62,250 nt of DNA from Acidobacteriota bacterium. GTDB taxonomy: Bacteria; Acidobacteriota; Terriglobia; Bryobacterales; Bryobacteraceae. Within the stretch, counting starts at the first letter, position 1. Every line of letters begins with the position of its first letter. The translations under genes and the position numbers were made by a program. Positions 17,734 through 27,379 of the stretch are shown one piece after another. The stretch spans positions 1-62,250 of the forward strand of contig JACQZS010000015.1 in assembly GCA_016213725.1 (NCBI GenBank), in the 5' to 3' direction. Under the pieces are notes generated by a model. The model saw only the letters and a program-made list of their open reading frames with translations. It did not search any database and was not told where the DNA came from.

Positions 17734-17808
17734 TGGTGAGCCGGGCGGGGGTCGAACCCGCGACCACCTGATTAAAAGTCAGATGCTCTACCACTGAGCT
17801 ACCGGCCC
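17734..17808 (-). tRNA. tRNA-Lys (anticodon UUU)
   Basis: The minus strand reads GGGCCGGUAGCUCAGUGGUA at the 5' side, anticodon stem-loop CUGACUUUUAAUCAG (anticodon UUU), and a T arm with GGUUCGACCC. The acceptor stem GGGCCGG pairs with CCGGCUC with one G-U pair, followed by A and an encoded CCA. Length 75 bases. It sits between the kinase-like gene and a TIM-barrel gene, transcribed against both. Confidence 0.95.
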
Positions 17809-17881
17809 ATTCCAGGAGGGCGCCAAAGGCGGGACTCCTTCAGGATAACAGCCGCGCCCCAGGGTGTACAATCACCGCAGA

Positions 17882-18790
17882 ATGCACCGCAGAAGCTTCC
17901 TCGCCACCGCGGCAGCCGCCTCCTCGGCCGCCGCGCCCGCCGGCCAGCCTGTCCTGCTCGGCGGCCCCACTTTTCTGAAATCCTCCGATCCGCGCGAACT
18001 GGCCAGAGAGGCGCGCCGGCTGGGTTACTCCGCCGCCTACTGCCCCAGGGCGGCCTCAAAGGACACCGCGCTGCTGAAGGCCATCGAAGAGGGCTTTGCC
18101 GCCGAAAAGGTGGTCCTCTCCGAGGTGGGCGTCTGGGTGAACCTCATGGACGCCGACGCCGCCAAGCGGAAGGAGAACCTCGATAAAGTCACCGAGGGCC
18201 TGGCCGTAGCCGACGCCGTCGGGGCGCGCTGCTGCGTGGACATCGCCGGATCGTTCCACCCCAAGATCTGGTACGGGCCGGATCCGAAGAACTTCTCCAA
18301 AGAGTTTTTCGACGCCAGTGTGGAGAACGCGCGCAAAGTCATCGACGCCGTGAAACCCAGGCGCGCCAAGTTCGCCTACGAAATGATGGGCTGGAGCGTT
18401 CCGGACTCGCCGGACTCCTATCTCCGCCTCATCCGCGCCATCGACCGCCCTGGCTTCGGCGTCCACATCGACGTCTGCAACGGCATCAACTCGCCCGAGC
18501 GCTTCTACAACAACGGCGCATTCATCGAGGAGTGCTTCCGCAAGCTGGGCCGCTGGATCGCCTCCTGCCATGCGAAAGACCTGGAGTGGATCACCGAAAT
18601 GAATGTGCACTTCGTGGAAGTGGTCCCCGGCCGCGGCAAGATGGACTACAGGGCTTATCTCAAAGGTGTGGCCTCGCTGGCAGCGCCGGTGCCGCTGATG
18701 CTGGAGCACCTGAAGACGGCCGAGGAGTATGCCGAAGGCGCCGGCTACATCCGCAAGGTGGCCGCGGAGACGGGTGTGAAACTCGGCTAA
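17882..18790 (+). CDS. Tat-exported sugar isomerase/epimerase-like TIM barrel
   Basis: 302 residues from ATG 17882 (a GTG at 17864 would add six). The N-terminus MHRRSFLATAAAASSAAAPA is a Tat signal. The body is a xylose-isomerase-like / AP-endonuclease-family-2 TIM barrel: FAYEMMGWSVPDSPD, HIDVCNGINSP, SCHAKDLEW and PLMLEHLKT carry Glu, Asp, His and Glu that normally bind a divalent metal. Members convert or rearrange sugars; the substrate of this one is unknown. Tat-exported relatives are frequent in Acidobacteriota and Planctomycetota. It ends in a CTAA overlap with the RNase R gene (18787-18790). Confidence 0.75.
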   Translation: MHRRSFLATAAAASSAAAPAGQPVLLGGPTFLKSSDPRELAREARRLGYSAAYCPRAASKDTALLKAIEEGFAAEKVVLSEVGVWVNLMDADAAKRKENLDKVTEGLAVADAVGARCCVDIAGSFHPKIWYGPDPKNFSKEFFDASVENARKVIDAVKPRRAKFAYEMMGWSVPDSPDSYLRLIRAIDRPGFGVHIDVCNGINSPERFYNNGAFIEECFRKLGRWIASCHAKDLEWITEMNVHFVEVVPGRGKMDYRAYLKGVASLAAPVPLMLEHLKTAEEYAEGAGYIRKVAAETGVKLG

Positions 18791-21090
18791 CGGCCGCGGC
18801 GTTTCGACTGCCGGCGGCCGCCGCTGCTTTTGCCGCCCTCCACCACCAGCCCAAAGAGCAGCTTTCTCTCGACACCGTCCACCTTGTCCAGGCGCACGGC
18901 CACCCTGTCGCCGATCTTCAGTTCGCGGCGGCTGCGCTCGGCAACGATGCGGCGCGTGTTCTCCTGGAAGTTCCAGCGCTCGCCCGGCAGGAAGTCGATG
19001 GGCACCAGCCCTTCGATGAACAGTTCGTCCAGCTCGACAAAGAAGCCGAACTTCGCCGTGGAGATGATGAGCGCCGGGAACTCCTCGCCGACACGATCCA
19101 CCATGTATTGCACCTTCTTCCACTCCAGCAGCTCGCGCTCGGCTTCGGCGGCGCGGCGTTCGGTGGCGGAGGACTGTTCGGCAATGAAGCTGAGGTCGGC
19201 GAAATCGGCAGGCTTGCCATCCAGCAGCGAGCCGAGCAGGCGGTGAATGACGAGATCGGGGTAGCGCCGGATGGGCGAAGTGAAGTGCGTGTAGGTCTTG
19301 GCGGCCAGCGCGAAGTGGCCGGCGTTCTCGGCGGCATACCGCGCCTGCTTCAAGGAACGCAGCATGAGGTAGTTCAGGATGCGCTCTTCCGGGCGCCCCT
19401 CCAGCTTGGCCACCAGCTGCTGGTACATCTTCGAGGAGACGCGGAAGCCGTCGTCGGCGCGCACGATGTCGCGGCGCAGCTTGCGGCCCTCGCTGGTGCG
19501 CGTCACCACGGGGTAGCGCTTGGCGGGCATGGCCGGGATGCCCAGTGTGTAGCCGAAGCGCACGGCGATCTCTTCGAACTCGAGCACCCTCTGCGGGTCC
19601 GGCGTCTCATGGATGCGGAAGAGAGAGTGGTCCAGATGCTGCTCCAGGTGGCCGCTGACGGCCATGTTGGCGGCCAGCATGAACTCCTCGATGATGCGGT
19701 GGGCGATGTTGCGCGGCGCGCGTTCGATGCCGGTCATGGCGCCGTCCTCGTCGAAGACGATGAGCGGCTCGGGCAGGTCGAAATCAATGGAGCCGCGCTT
19801 CATGCGGCGGCGGTTGAGCAGCAGCGCCAGCTCCCGCATCAGCTCGAAGCGCGGCACCAGCGGGGCGTACCGTTCGCGCAAACCGGCATCGCCTTCGAGA
19901 ATCAGGTGGACGCTGGTATAGGTCATGCGCTCCACACTGCGCATGACGCCGCGGCAGAACTCCTGGCGCACGACGTCGCCCTGGCGGTCGAACTCCAGCA
20001 GGGCGGAGACGCACAGGCGGTCGACGTGCGGCTTCAGCGAGCAGATCTCGGTGGAGAGTTCCAGCGGCAGCATGGGCACGGCGCGGTCTGGAAAGTAGAC
20101 GCTGGTGCCGCGCGCCAGTGCTTCCACATCGATCGGCGTGCCGGGGCGGACGTAGTGGCTGACGTCGGCGATGTGGACGTGCAGCGCGAAGTGGCCGTTG
20201 GGCAGGCGGTCCACCCAGACGGCGTCGTCGAAGTCGCGCGCGGTTTCGCCGTCGATGGTCACCAAGTCCATGCCGCGGAAGTCGCGCCGGCCGTGCAGGT
20301 CGGTCTGCGTGAGCGTGAGCGGCGTGCGCTGCGCCTGGTCCAGCGCTTCAGCGGGAAAGCGGTGGCGCAGGTGATGCTTGCGGATGGTGATCTCCACATC
20401 CAGCCCGAAGTCGCCCGGGCGTCCGAGCACCTCCACCACGCGCCCGATGGCGTTTTCGTCGCCTCGCTCGGGGTATTCGATGATCTCGACGTTGACGACG
20501 GCGCCCTCCAGGTCGTGCTTGTCCCGGATTTCGAGCCCCGGCGCGCCGATGCGGTCCGGCGTGGCTTGGGCGGAAGGCAGTTCCATGCCGTCGGGGATCA
20601 CAATCCACTGTTGAATGCGGGACTCGAAGGGCACCACGAACGACTCGCGGCGGCCGATCTTGAATTCGCCCACCACGGTGGGGTGCGCGCGTTCAAGGAT
20701 GCGGTCCACTTCGCCCTCGGCCTTCCCATCGTGGGCGACGCGGGTAATGCGGGCCAGCACGCGGTCTCCGTGCATGGCGCGGCCGGCTGAGTTAGGCGGG
20801 ATGAAGAGATCGCCGCGCAGTCCGGCAGGCGGGGTGTCAGGGATGACGAAGCCGTAGCCGTCGCGATGCATGTTGAGGCGCCCGACGGCGAACTCCTGCG
20901 TGCGTCCGGGCAGCACGTACTGCTCGCCGCGCAGTTCGATGAGCGCACCCTTGCGGACCAGCCCTTCCAGCGCCGCGGAGAGTTCGCGCCGCTGGTGGCC
21001 TTTGAGCCCCAGTTCGCGAATCAACTGCTTGAAGCCGGCGCGGCCATGCGGCAGCTCGGCGAGTTTGGCAAGGATGGCGGCGGCGGTCAC
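18787..21090 (-). CDS. rnr: Ribonuclease R
   Basis: 767 residues, starting with GTG at 21090. Domains in order are an N-terminal helix-turn-helix-like segment (1-65), cold-shock domains (about 65-230), the RNB catalytic domain (about 250-580) with TIDGETARDFDDAVWV providing the Asp cluster that binds magnesium, HYVRPGTPIDVEALARGTSVYF and TSPIRRYPDLVIHRL, and a C-terminal S1 domain (about 650-735) with a basic tail (KSSGGRRQSKRRGR). RNase R degrades structured RNA 3'-to-5' and helps in quality control and rRNA turnover. It lies 37 bases downstream of the sulfatase gene on the same strand. Confidence 0.93.
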   Translation of the reverse strand: MTAAAILAKLAELPHGRAGFKQLIRELGLKGHQRRELSAALEGLVRKGALIELRGEQYVLPGRTQEFAVGRLNMHRDGYGFVIPDTPPAGLRGDLFIPPNSAGRAMHGDRVLARITRVAHDGKAEGEVDRILERAHPTVVGEFKIGRRESFVVPFESRIQQWIVIPDGMELPSAQATPDRIGAPGLEIRDKHDLEGAVVNVEIIEYPERGDENAIGRVVEVLGRPGDFGLDVEITIRKHHLRHRFPAEALDQAQRTPLTLTQTDLHGRRDFRGMDLVTIDGETARDFDDAVWVDRLPNGHFALHVHIADVSHYVRPGTPIDVEALARGTSVYFPDRAVPMLPLELSTEICSLKPHVDRLCVSALLEFDRQGDVVRQEFCRGVMRSVERMTYTSVHLILEGDAGLRERYAPLVPRFELMRELALLLNRRRMKRGSIDFDLPEPLIVFDEDGAMTGIERAPRNIAHRIIEEFMLAANMAVSGHLEQHLDHSLFRIHETPDPQRVLEFEEIAVRFGYTLGIPAMPAKRYPVVTRTSEGRKLRRDIVRADDGFRVSSKMYQQLVAKLEGRPEERILNYLMLRSLKQARYAAENAGHFALAAKTYTHFTSPIRRYPDLVIHRLLGSLLDGKPADFADLSFIAEQSSATERRAAEAERELLEWKKVQYMVDRVGEEFPALIISTAKFGFFVELDELFIEGLVPIDFLPGERWNFQENTRRIVAERSRRELKIGDRVAVRLDKVDGVERKLLFGLVVEGGKSSGGRRQSKRRGR

Positions 21091-21127
21091 TCAGACCCAG
21101 GATAGCCGTTGACACCGCCGGCCGTTG

Positions 21128-22543
21128 TCAGTCATCGGGAATGTTGAACCGGTCGCCGGTGTCGGCCACCCATTGGCGGAGCCGGGCGATCAGCTTCTTG
21201 CGCTCGGCCCGGTAGACGTTGTTGTGAGCGACGTTCACCTGCTCATACGGGTCCTCGTTCAGGTCGAACATCAGCCAGCTCACGCCATCGAAGCAGGCGT
21301 ACTTCCAGCCATCGCGCGTGACGATGCCGCGGTAGGCCTTGTTGGTGGAATTGCCATGGCCGGTGGGCACAACGGTTTGCAGGTAGGCGGAATCAGGCAA
21401 TGGAGAGTTCTCCCCCTTGCGGATGCGGAAGCCGGAGAGATCGCGGCCTTCCATCCATTCCGGCTTGCCCACGCCGCAGAGGCCCAGCGTGGTGGGCGCG
21501 ATGTCGGCCGCGTTCAGCAGGGCCGCCGTGCGTCCGGTGAGCCGGCCGTCGTAGTTGGGCTGGCCTCCGGCGATGAAGAAGGGGATGCGGATGGACTCTT
21601 CATAAGGCGTCATTTTGCGGAACTGGCCCTGGGAACCAAGCATGTCGCCGTGATCGGAAAAGAAGAGCAGATGCGTGTTGAAGAACAGCCCTTCGTCGTG
21701 CAGCGTTGTCAGCACGCGTCCGAGATTGAAGTCGAGGTTCTCCACCATCGGGTAGTAGCCGGCCATCTCGCGGGCGGCCTGGCCGCGAATGGCCGCGATG
21801 TTGGGGACGTTGGGACGGAATTGAATATTGCCGGCGGACCAGCGCTGCCGGTACTCCGGCGGCGCGACATAAGGATCGTGCGGAGGCTGCACGGAACAAG
21901 CGGCAAAGAAGGGCTGGCCTTTGCCCGCGCGTTGCGCGGCAGCCTGCTCCTTCACGTACTTGATGAGCAGATCGGTGAGCGCGTCGGTCTCGTAGCCGGG
22001 CAGGCGGTAGTGGAACGCGTCCTTCCCTGCCCCGCCGTGGACCCAGCAGTCGTACTGGGAGTTGTTGTTCTCGTAGCCCACCCAGGTGTCGAAGCCGCCG
22101 CGCTTCTTCGGATCCGTGATGAACATCGCAGCCCGGCCCTGGCTCTCCTGCCATCCGCCCAGGTGCCACTTGCCGAAGTACGCTGTGCGATAGCCCGCGT
22201 CCTTCAGCGGCTGCGCGATGGTCGGCTGCCCGTCCGGCAATGGATACTGGTGGCCCACCACGCAATGATGCGGATACCGACCCGTCAGCAGCGACCCGCG
22301 GAACGGACAACACAGCGGAAAACCCGACACCGCGTTCGAAAACTGCACTCCCATCGACTGTAGATTGTCGAGATTTGGCGTGCGCGCGTTCGGGTCCCCG
22401 TTGATGCCCAGGGCTTGGGCGCGGTGCTGGTCTCCAAAGAACCAGATGACGTTCGGCTTGCCGCCCGGCCTCTGGCCCTGCGGCTGTTGCGCCGCGGCCA
22501 GGGCGGGCAAGGAGGATGAGCGGAGAAAGTCCCGGCGATTCAT
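21128..22543 (-). CDS. Tat-exported sulfatase
   Basis: 471 residues. The N-terminus MNRRDFLRSSSLPALAAA is a Tat signal. The formylglycine site is CCPFRGSLLTGR (C-x-P-x-R then LTG), so it is a Cys-type sulfatase that needs a maturase. Metal ligands are seen in FFGDQH and FFSDHGDMLG; FGKWHLGG is the usual Lys/His segment. It would hydrolyse sulfate esters, probably on sugars. The start lies 12 bases after the stop of the TonB receptor gene, with GAGAGG before the ATG, so receptor and sulfatase form an operon. That suggests uptake of a sulfated oligosaccharide, but the substrate is inferred. Confidence 0.88.
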   Translation of the reverse strand: MNRRDFLRSSSLPALAAAQQPQGQRPGGKPNVIWFFGDQHRAQALGINGDPNARTPNLDNLQSMGVQFSNAVSGFPLCCPFRGSLLTGRYPHHCVVGHQYPLPDGQPTIAQPLKDAGYRTAYFGKWHLGGWQESQGRAAMFITDPKKRGGFDTWVGYENNNSQYDCWVHGGAGKDAFHYRLPGYETDALTDLLIKYVKEQAAAQRAGKGQPFFAACSVQPPHDPYVAPPEYRQRWSAGNIQFRPNVPNIAAIRGQAAREMAGYYPMVENLDFNLGRVLTTLHDEGLFFNTHLLFFSDHGDMLGSQGQFRKMTPYEESIRIPFFIAGGQPNYDGRLTGRTAALLNAADIAPTTLGLCGVGKPEWMEGRDLSGFRIRKGENSPLPDSAYLQTVVPTGHGNSTNKAYRGIVTRDGWKYACFDGVSWLMFDLNEDPYEQVNVAHNNVYRAERKKLIARLRQWVADTGDRFNIPDD

Positions 22544-22555
22544 GATGGCGCCTCT

Positions 22556-25500
22556 CTAGTACAGCAGCTTCAATCCAAACTGAATGATGCGCGGTTGATT
22601 CAACTGGCTGGAAACCACGGCGAACGACGGGTTCCCGAAGCTCGCATTCGGCGGCGAGAAACGCGGCGTGTTCAGCAGGTTGAAAAACTCACCCCGGAAC
22701 TGCAGCCGCAGCTTCTCACGCAGCACGGTGGTCTTCGAGAAATTGGCGTCGATCTGCTGCGTGATGTCCGTACGCAGGCCATTGAACGTCCGCGGCGACG
22801 TGCCGAACGTGTACGACGGGGCGTTGGCAAAAACCGCCGAGTTGAACCAGCGGTCCGGCACGGGGTTGTCCACCATCGCGCTCACCCCATTCCACATCGG
22901 CCGCTGCCCGCCGCCCTGGGAGAACGTGTTGTTGACCGAAGAGGCAATGCCGATCGGCCCTCCGGAAAACCAGGAGTTCACAGCGCCGATTTCCCAGCCT
23001 GCCAGCACGGCTTTCGTGATGCCCGTCGAGCCGCGGAAGAACGGCAGCGCCCACACGCCGTTGATAATGAAGCGGTGCGTCTGATCCGTGATCGAGACGG
23101 CCCAGTCGCTCGCCAGATCGTTCCAATTCTGGAACCCGCCCGCACCCAACGCTTCTCCTCCGAACGGCCCGGCCCCGTAGTCCATCAGCTTCGAGTACGT
23201 CCACGAACCCATGATCGTAAAGCCCCGCGCATAGCGCTTTTCGATCTTCACCTGCAGCGAGTTGTAGTTGGATGTCGCCCAGGCGGAATTCACCGCGTTC
23301 ACGGTGTCGAAGTGCGGATACGGCCGCAGCAGCTGCGCCCGTGAAACCGTTTTCTGCGCCAGCGAACCCACGGCGATCTGCCCGTAGAAGGGATTCGGCA
23401 CCTGTTGCCGCAGCGCGTCTCCCTGCGCGAGCGCGGCGCTCGGCAACTGGTTGAGCTGCCGGTCCTGTGAGAAGCCCACTCCACGTGAACCGGCATATCC
23501 GATGTCGAACAGCACGCGCCACGGCAGTTCCCTCTGGATGTTGAAATTCCACTGCACGGAGTAGGGCGAGTAGTTGCCGCGGTCCGTGAAGGCGATCGCC
23601 TGCCCCAACAGCGTCGCAGCGCCCTGCGAACTGCCCGACGCCTTCAACAGGCCATTGGGATATGGATTGCGCAGGTAGTCCTTCGGCGTAACGCCGTCCA
23701 GGGAGGTGACCACCTGAGTATTCGTGAGGAATCCCGATACCCCGAAGCTCCCCGCGCCGCCTCCGACGCCTGTAATCGTTCCGACGAAGATGCCGGCGCC
23801 GCCGCGAATCACTGTCTTATCTCCCAGCCGGTAGGCAAATCCCGCACGCGGCGAAAAGTTGTTGCGGTCGGGGTTGGTCTGGTAGCGGCTCACCCCGTTC
23901 ACATTGACGAATGAGAGCGCGCCCTTCAGGTTCATGCCCGGCGCCTGCAGGGGAACCTGCGCCGCGTGGTCGAAATTCGTGAGCTGGTCGAAGCGGTCGG
24001 TGCGCGGCGATTCAAAGTCGTATCGCAGACCCAGGTTCAGCGTCAGTCTATCGGTCACTTTCCAGTCCTCCTGCAGGAAGAAGGCGTAGTAGATGTTCTG
24101 CATGGCCAGCGCAGGCACCGGCGTCACCGCCCCGCCTGGAATGCCCAACAGGAAGGTGGCCAGCGCCACGCCCGCGGTCTGCGTCGCCTGGGTTGGATTC
24201 GGGCCCTGCGTGAACGCCTGCCCGAAGCTGAAGTTCGTGCTGGTGTCCGCAAACTGCTGCGAGTTGAACCGGATCACCCGGTAGTCGGCCCCAAACTTCA
24301 GCGTGTGCCTCGACATCGTCTTCGTCGCGCTGCCCATCACAGACCAGTTATCCATGCCGAATGCGATCGAGTCCGCGCCGCCCAAGGCGGCTCCATTGCC
24401 CGTATTTGGCACCGATGCGCTGGTGCTTAATCCGGTCACCGTCACTACCGGAAACGAGGCGATGGGGATCTGCTGCTTCAGGCTGGCCGGCAACCCCAGC
24501 GTCGTGATGTCGAACCCGTTCGAATACGGAGTCCGGAAGTTGGACAGTCGTGCATACGCCGCCCTGAACGTGCCCAGCAACGTCGGCGAAAACACGTGCG
24601 TGTCCTCCACCACCGTGTTGTACCTGTTGAACACCTGCGGTCCGAAAGATGGCGAGGCAATGTTGTCCGCCCCGTAAGCGGGTGCGCGGCTGATTGGAGA
24701 GTTGTCGTAGGAGAAGCGTCCAAAGAGCCGGTTGTTGCTGTTCAGGTTGTGGTCCAGACGCGCAGACCACGTGTTCTTGTCGATCTTGCTGGCGTCGTTC
24801 CGCACGAAGTTGTTGACCCCCGTGTTCGCCGCGCCGGCTGCGTTCGGAGCCGGCCAGTATTTCGAAATATTCCTGGCCACTGGATCGAAACGATCCACCG
24901 GAATCCTGTTGCCCGGAAACGGGCTCCGCAGATACCCGCCCGCTGGATTCGCCACCGTCGTCAGCGGATCGAAGATGTTGATCTGAGCCCCCGCGGCGTT
25001 TTTCGTCGTCGTGAAGTCCCCGTTGAGCTGCTCCGGCCGCGGTACCGTCGCCGTCCACGTCACCCCCTGCGAGAATCGCACCAGTTCGGTCGCCAGGAAG
25101 AAGAACGTGCGGTTCGTGCCGTCGTAGATCTTGCCCAGCTTCACCGGACCGCCCACCACACCACCGAACTGATTGAACCGGAACGGGGCTTTGGTCTTTC
25201 CGGCGCGGTTGGAGAAGAAATCGTTGGCGTTCAGCGCGTTGTTGCGCAGGAATTCGTACGCCGTGAACGTGATGTCATTCGTCCCGGACTTCGTCACCAC
25301 ATTGAACACACCCCCGGCCGAGCGCCCGTACTCGGCCGAAAACGTGTTCGTCTCCACTTTGAACTCCTGCACCGAGTCCACATTCTGGAAGATCACCGGC
25401 TGGTTCTGCGCCGCCGCCGTGTTCGGCGCGCCGTCCAGCAGAAACTCGTTCTGCGTCGCCCGCCCGCCGTTGATCGACGCCGACACTGTCGAGATCTGGT

Positions 25501-26005
25501 CCACCGGCAGGTCGTTCATCCCCACCGACGTGCGCACCCCAGGCACCAACCCGGCCAGCGAATACGCGTTCCTCCCCAGCAACGGCAACTCCGTCACCTG
25601 CTGTCCGCCAATCACCTGCCCCAATGAAGAAGTCTCGCTGTCCAACAGCACCGCCCGCGCCGACACCTCCACGCTTTCGGTCATTGCCCCCACCTGCAGC
25701 GTGTAGTCCAGCCGCGCCACCTGCCCGACAATCAACTCCAACCCGCTCTCACGGACAGGCTTGAAGCCTTGCTTGTCCAAAGCCACTTTGTACTTGCCCG
25801 GCGCGAGAGAGGAGATTCGGAAGTACCCCTCTTCGTTGGTCGTGGCCGGCGTCTCGATGCCGGTCCCTTCGTTCGTGATCACCACGGACACCGCCGGAAT
25901 CACTGCTCCGCTGGAGTCGGCTACCCGGCCGGCGACGGAGGCGGTCTGCCCGTTCAGTGCCAGGCACGCGGCCAGCAGAAAGGGAACCAATGCTCGAAAA
26001 TGCAT
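22556..26005 (-). CDS. Oar-like TonB-dependent receptor with carboxypeptidase-regulatory domain
   Basis: 1149 residues. Signal peptide 1-20 (FLLAACLALNGQ). Residues about 21-105 are a carboxypeptidase-regulatory-like beta-sandwich (VAGRVADSSGAVIPAVSV, EEGYFRISSLAPGKYKV). A plug domain follows (about 115-240; INGGRATQNEFLLDGAPN, SAEYGRSAGGVFNVVTKSGT), then a 22-strand-type barrel to the end, finishing in RIIQFGLKLLY. This is the Oar-like family, abundant in Acidobacteriota, thought to import large substrates across the outer membrane. AAGGAG lies seven bases before ATG 26005. It is co-transcribed with the sulfatase and divergent from a membrane regulator. Confidence 0.9.
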   Translation of the reverse strand: MHFRALVPFLLAACLALNGQTASVAGRVADSSGAVIPAVSVVITNEGTGIETPATTNEEGYFRISSLAPGKYKVALDKQGFKPVRESGLELIVGQVARLDYTLQVGAMTESVEVSARAVLLDSETSSLGQVIGGQQVTELPLLGRNAYSLAGLVPGVRTSVGMNDLPVDQISTVSASINGGRATQNEFLLDGAPNTAAAQNQPVIFQNVDSVQEFKVETNTFSAEYGRSAGGVFNVVTKSGTNDITFTAYEFLRNNALNANDFFSNRAGKTKAPFRFNQFGGVVGGPVKLGKIYDGTNRTFFFLATELVRFSQGVTWTATVPRPEQLNGDFTTTKNAAGAQINIFDPLTTVANPAGGYLRSPFPGNRIPVDRFDPVARNISKYWPAPNAAGAANTGVNNFVRNDASKIDKNTWSARLDHNLNSNNRLFGRFSYDNSPISRAPAYGADNIASPSFGPQVFNRYNTVVEDTHVFSPTLLGTFRAAYARLSNFRTPYSNGFDITTLGLPASLKQQIPIASFPVVTVTGLSTSASVPNTGNGAALGGADSIAFGMDNWSVMGSATKTMSRHTLKFGADYRVIRFNSQQFADTSTNFSFGQAFTQGPNPTQATQTAGVALATFLLGIPGGAVTPVPALAMQNIYYAFFLQEDWKVTDRLTLNLGLRYDFESPRTDRFDQLTNFDHAAQVPLQAPGMNLKGALSFVNVNGVSRYQTNPDRNNFSPRAGFAYRLGDKTVIRGGAGIFVGTITGVGGGAGSFGVSGFLTNTQVVTSLDGVTPKDYLRNPYPNGLLKASGSSQGAATLLGQAIAFTDRGNYSPYSVQWNFNIQRELPWRVLFDIGYAGSRGVGFSQDRQLNQLPSAALAQGDALRQQVPNPFYGQIAVGSLAQKTVSRAQLLRPYPHFDTVNAVNSAWATSNYNSLQVKIEKRYARGFTIMGSWTYSKLMDYGAGPFGGEALGAGGFQNWNDLASDWAVSITDQTHRFIINGVWALPFFRGSTGITKAVLAGWEIGAVNSWFSGGPIGIASSVNNTFSQGGGQRPMWNGVSAMVDNPVPDRWFNSAVFANAPSYTFGTSPRTFNGLRTDITQQIDANFSKTTVLREKLRLQFRGEFFNLLNTPRFSPPNASFGNPSFAVVSSQLNQPRIIQFGLKLLY

Positions 26006-26166
26006 GGAAGACTCCTTGTTGGAATCCTATGCGGATTCGCTCCACGGCGCCAGTTCCATGCGGCTATTGACCGTTCAGCTTTACAAGCCCCTTTGTCCTG
26101 TATTAATTGCGAACCGTTACAGACGAGGCTACGCGCCTGCTACGCGCTGGAGATAGAATAGGGGCC

Positions 26167-27333
26167 GTGGATCGCAACCTGATTGAGCGCCACCTCACCG
26201 ACATTCTGAGTTCACCGGACTTCTCATCCTCCAAGCGCTGCCAGGACTTCCTCCGCTTCGTCGTCACCGAATCGCTGACCGGCCGCTCCATCGCCATCAA
26301 GGAGCGCATCATTGGCACGGCCGTTTTTGAACGCGGGGAGCATTACGATCCAAGCGAGGATTCCATCGTCCGCGTCAAAGCCGTCGAAGTCAGAAAACGC
26401 CTCGCTCAGTATTACGAGCACAACACCCCCGCTCACCTGGTGATTGAACTGCCCTCCGGCACGTACGTGCCGACTTTCCGCGAAGTTGCCCCGCCGCGGC
26501 CCGCCACCGTTCCTCCGGCCTCGCCCCGTGTCTGGTGGCATTGGGCCGCCTCCGCCGCGCTGCTCCTCCTCGCCGCAGCCGGCTTCTACCGGTTGCGCAC
26601 TCCCCCGCCTGACGACCTCGACCTCCTTTGGCGGCCCATCGCCACCCAGACCAGACCGGTCCTCATCGCCGTACCTTCTCCGGCTGTCTCAGTTCTGGTG
26701 AACCAGACCACCCGTGAGCACATCGAATGGAAGGCCAGGCGCCGCCCCACGCCGCCCACCCTGCGCCTCGAGGACCTGCGCCTGCGAGAACACCATTGGG
26801 TGGGAGTGGGCGCAACTACCGGCGCTGCCCGCTTTGCCGGGGTGCTTGGACGCCTGGGCAAGCCCTTCGAACTCAGGATCAACCCGGACATCTCCTTTTC
26901 TGATCTCCGCAACCAGCCGGTTCTTCTGCTTGGAGCTTTCAGCGCCCCATGGTCGATGGAGATGACGCGCGGGCTGCGCTTCGAACTACGCGGCACCGTC
27001 GATGGCCCTGACAACGCCATCGTCGATACAGGCCCGTCCGGCAGGACCTGGAGGCTGCAAGCCTACGCCGCTGAGAGCATCGCCGAGGACTACGCCCTCG
27101 TCTCCCGCGTCTTCGAATCCAAGAGCGGCCAGATGGCCATCCTCGCCGCCGGATTCTCCCCACCCGGCACACAGGCCGCCGCCGAGTTCCTCACCGATCC
27201 CGTCCTCTTCCGCCAGTTCACCAGCCAGGCCCCGCCCGACTGGGCCAGCCGCAACTTCCAAATCGTACTCCACTGCACCGTCCACGCCCACACCCCTGGG
27301 CCGCCCAAAGTGATTGCCACTCACGTCTGGTAA
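26167..27333 (+). CDS. Membrane-anchored winged-helix-like regulator
   Basis: 388 residues from GTG 26167; a TTG at 26107 would add twenty residues that look non-conserved. Residues 1-95 have the conserved pattern FLRFVVTESLTGRSIAIKE, DPSEDSIVRVKAVEVRKRLA and LPSGTYVPTF, reminiscent of an OmpR/CadC-type winged helix and also found at the N-terminus of TolB-like or cyclase-like proteins in Acidobacteriota. A Pro-rich linker and a single membrane helix (about 124-142) follow, then a 245-residue outer domain of no recognised family. A one-component regulator that senses outside and acts on DNA is a good guess, with the divergent TonB receptor operon as target. Confidence 0.7.
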   Translation: MDRNLIERHLTDILSSPDFSSSKRCQDFLRFVVTESLTGRSIAIKERIIGTAVFERGEHYDPSEDSIVRVKAVEVRKRLAQYYEHNTPAHLVIELPSGTYVPTFREVAPPRPATVPPASPRVWWHWAASAALLLLAAAGFYRLRTPPPDDLDLLWRPIATQTRPVLIAVPSPAVSVLVNQTTREHIEWKARRRPTPPTLRLEDLRLREHHWVGVGATTGAARFAGVLGRLGKPFELRINPDISFSDLRNQPVLLLGAFSAPWSMEMTRGLRFELRGTVDGPDNAIVDTGPSGRTWRLQAYAAESIAEDYALVSRVFESKSGQMAILAAGFSPPGTQAAAEFLTDPVLFRQFTSQAPPDWASRNFQIVLHCTVHAHTPGPPKVIATHVW

Positions 27334-27379
27334 GGCCCGCCCGCATCGCTATGTCATAATGATGGCTTCGAGGTCCCCT

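Noticed and set aside
17704..17863. tRNA-Lys as an island attachment site next to the exopolysaccharide locus
   Set aside because: No integrase beside it and no second copy of the tRNA end noticed in the window.
18532..20790. 752-codon plus-strand frame opposite the RNase R gene
   Set aside because: It mirrors the RNB gene and has no domain of its own.
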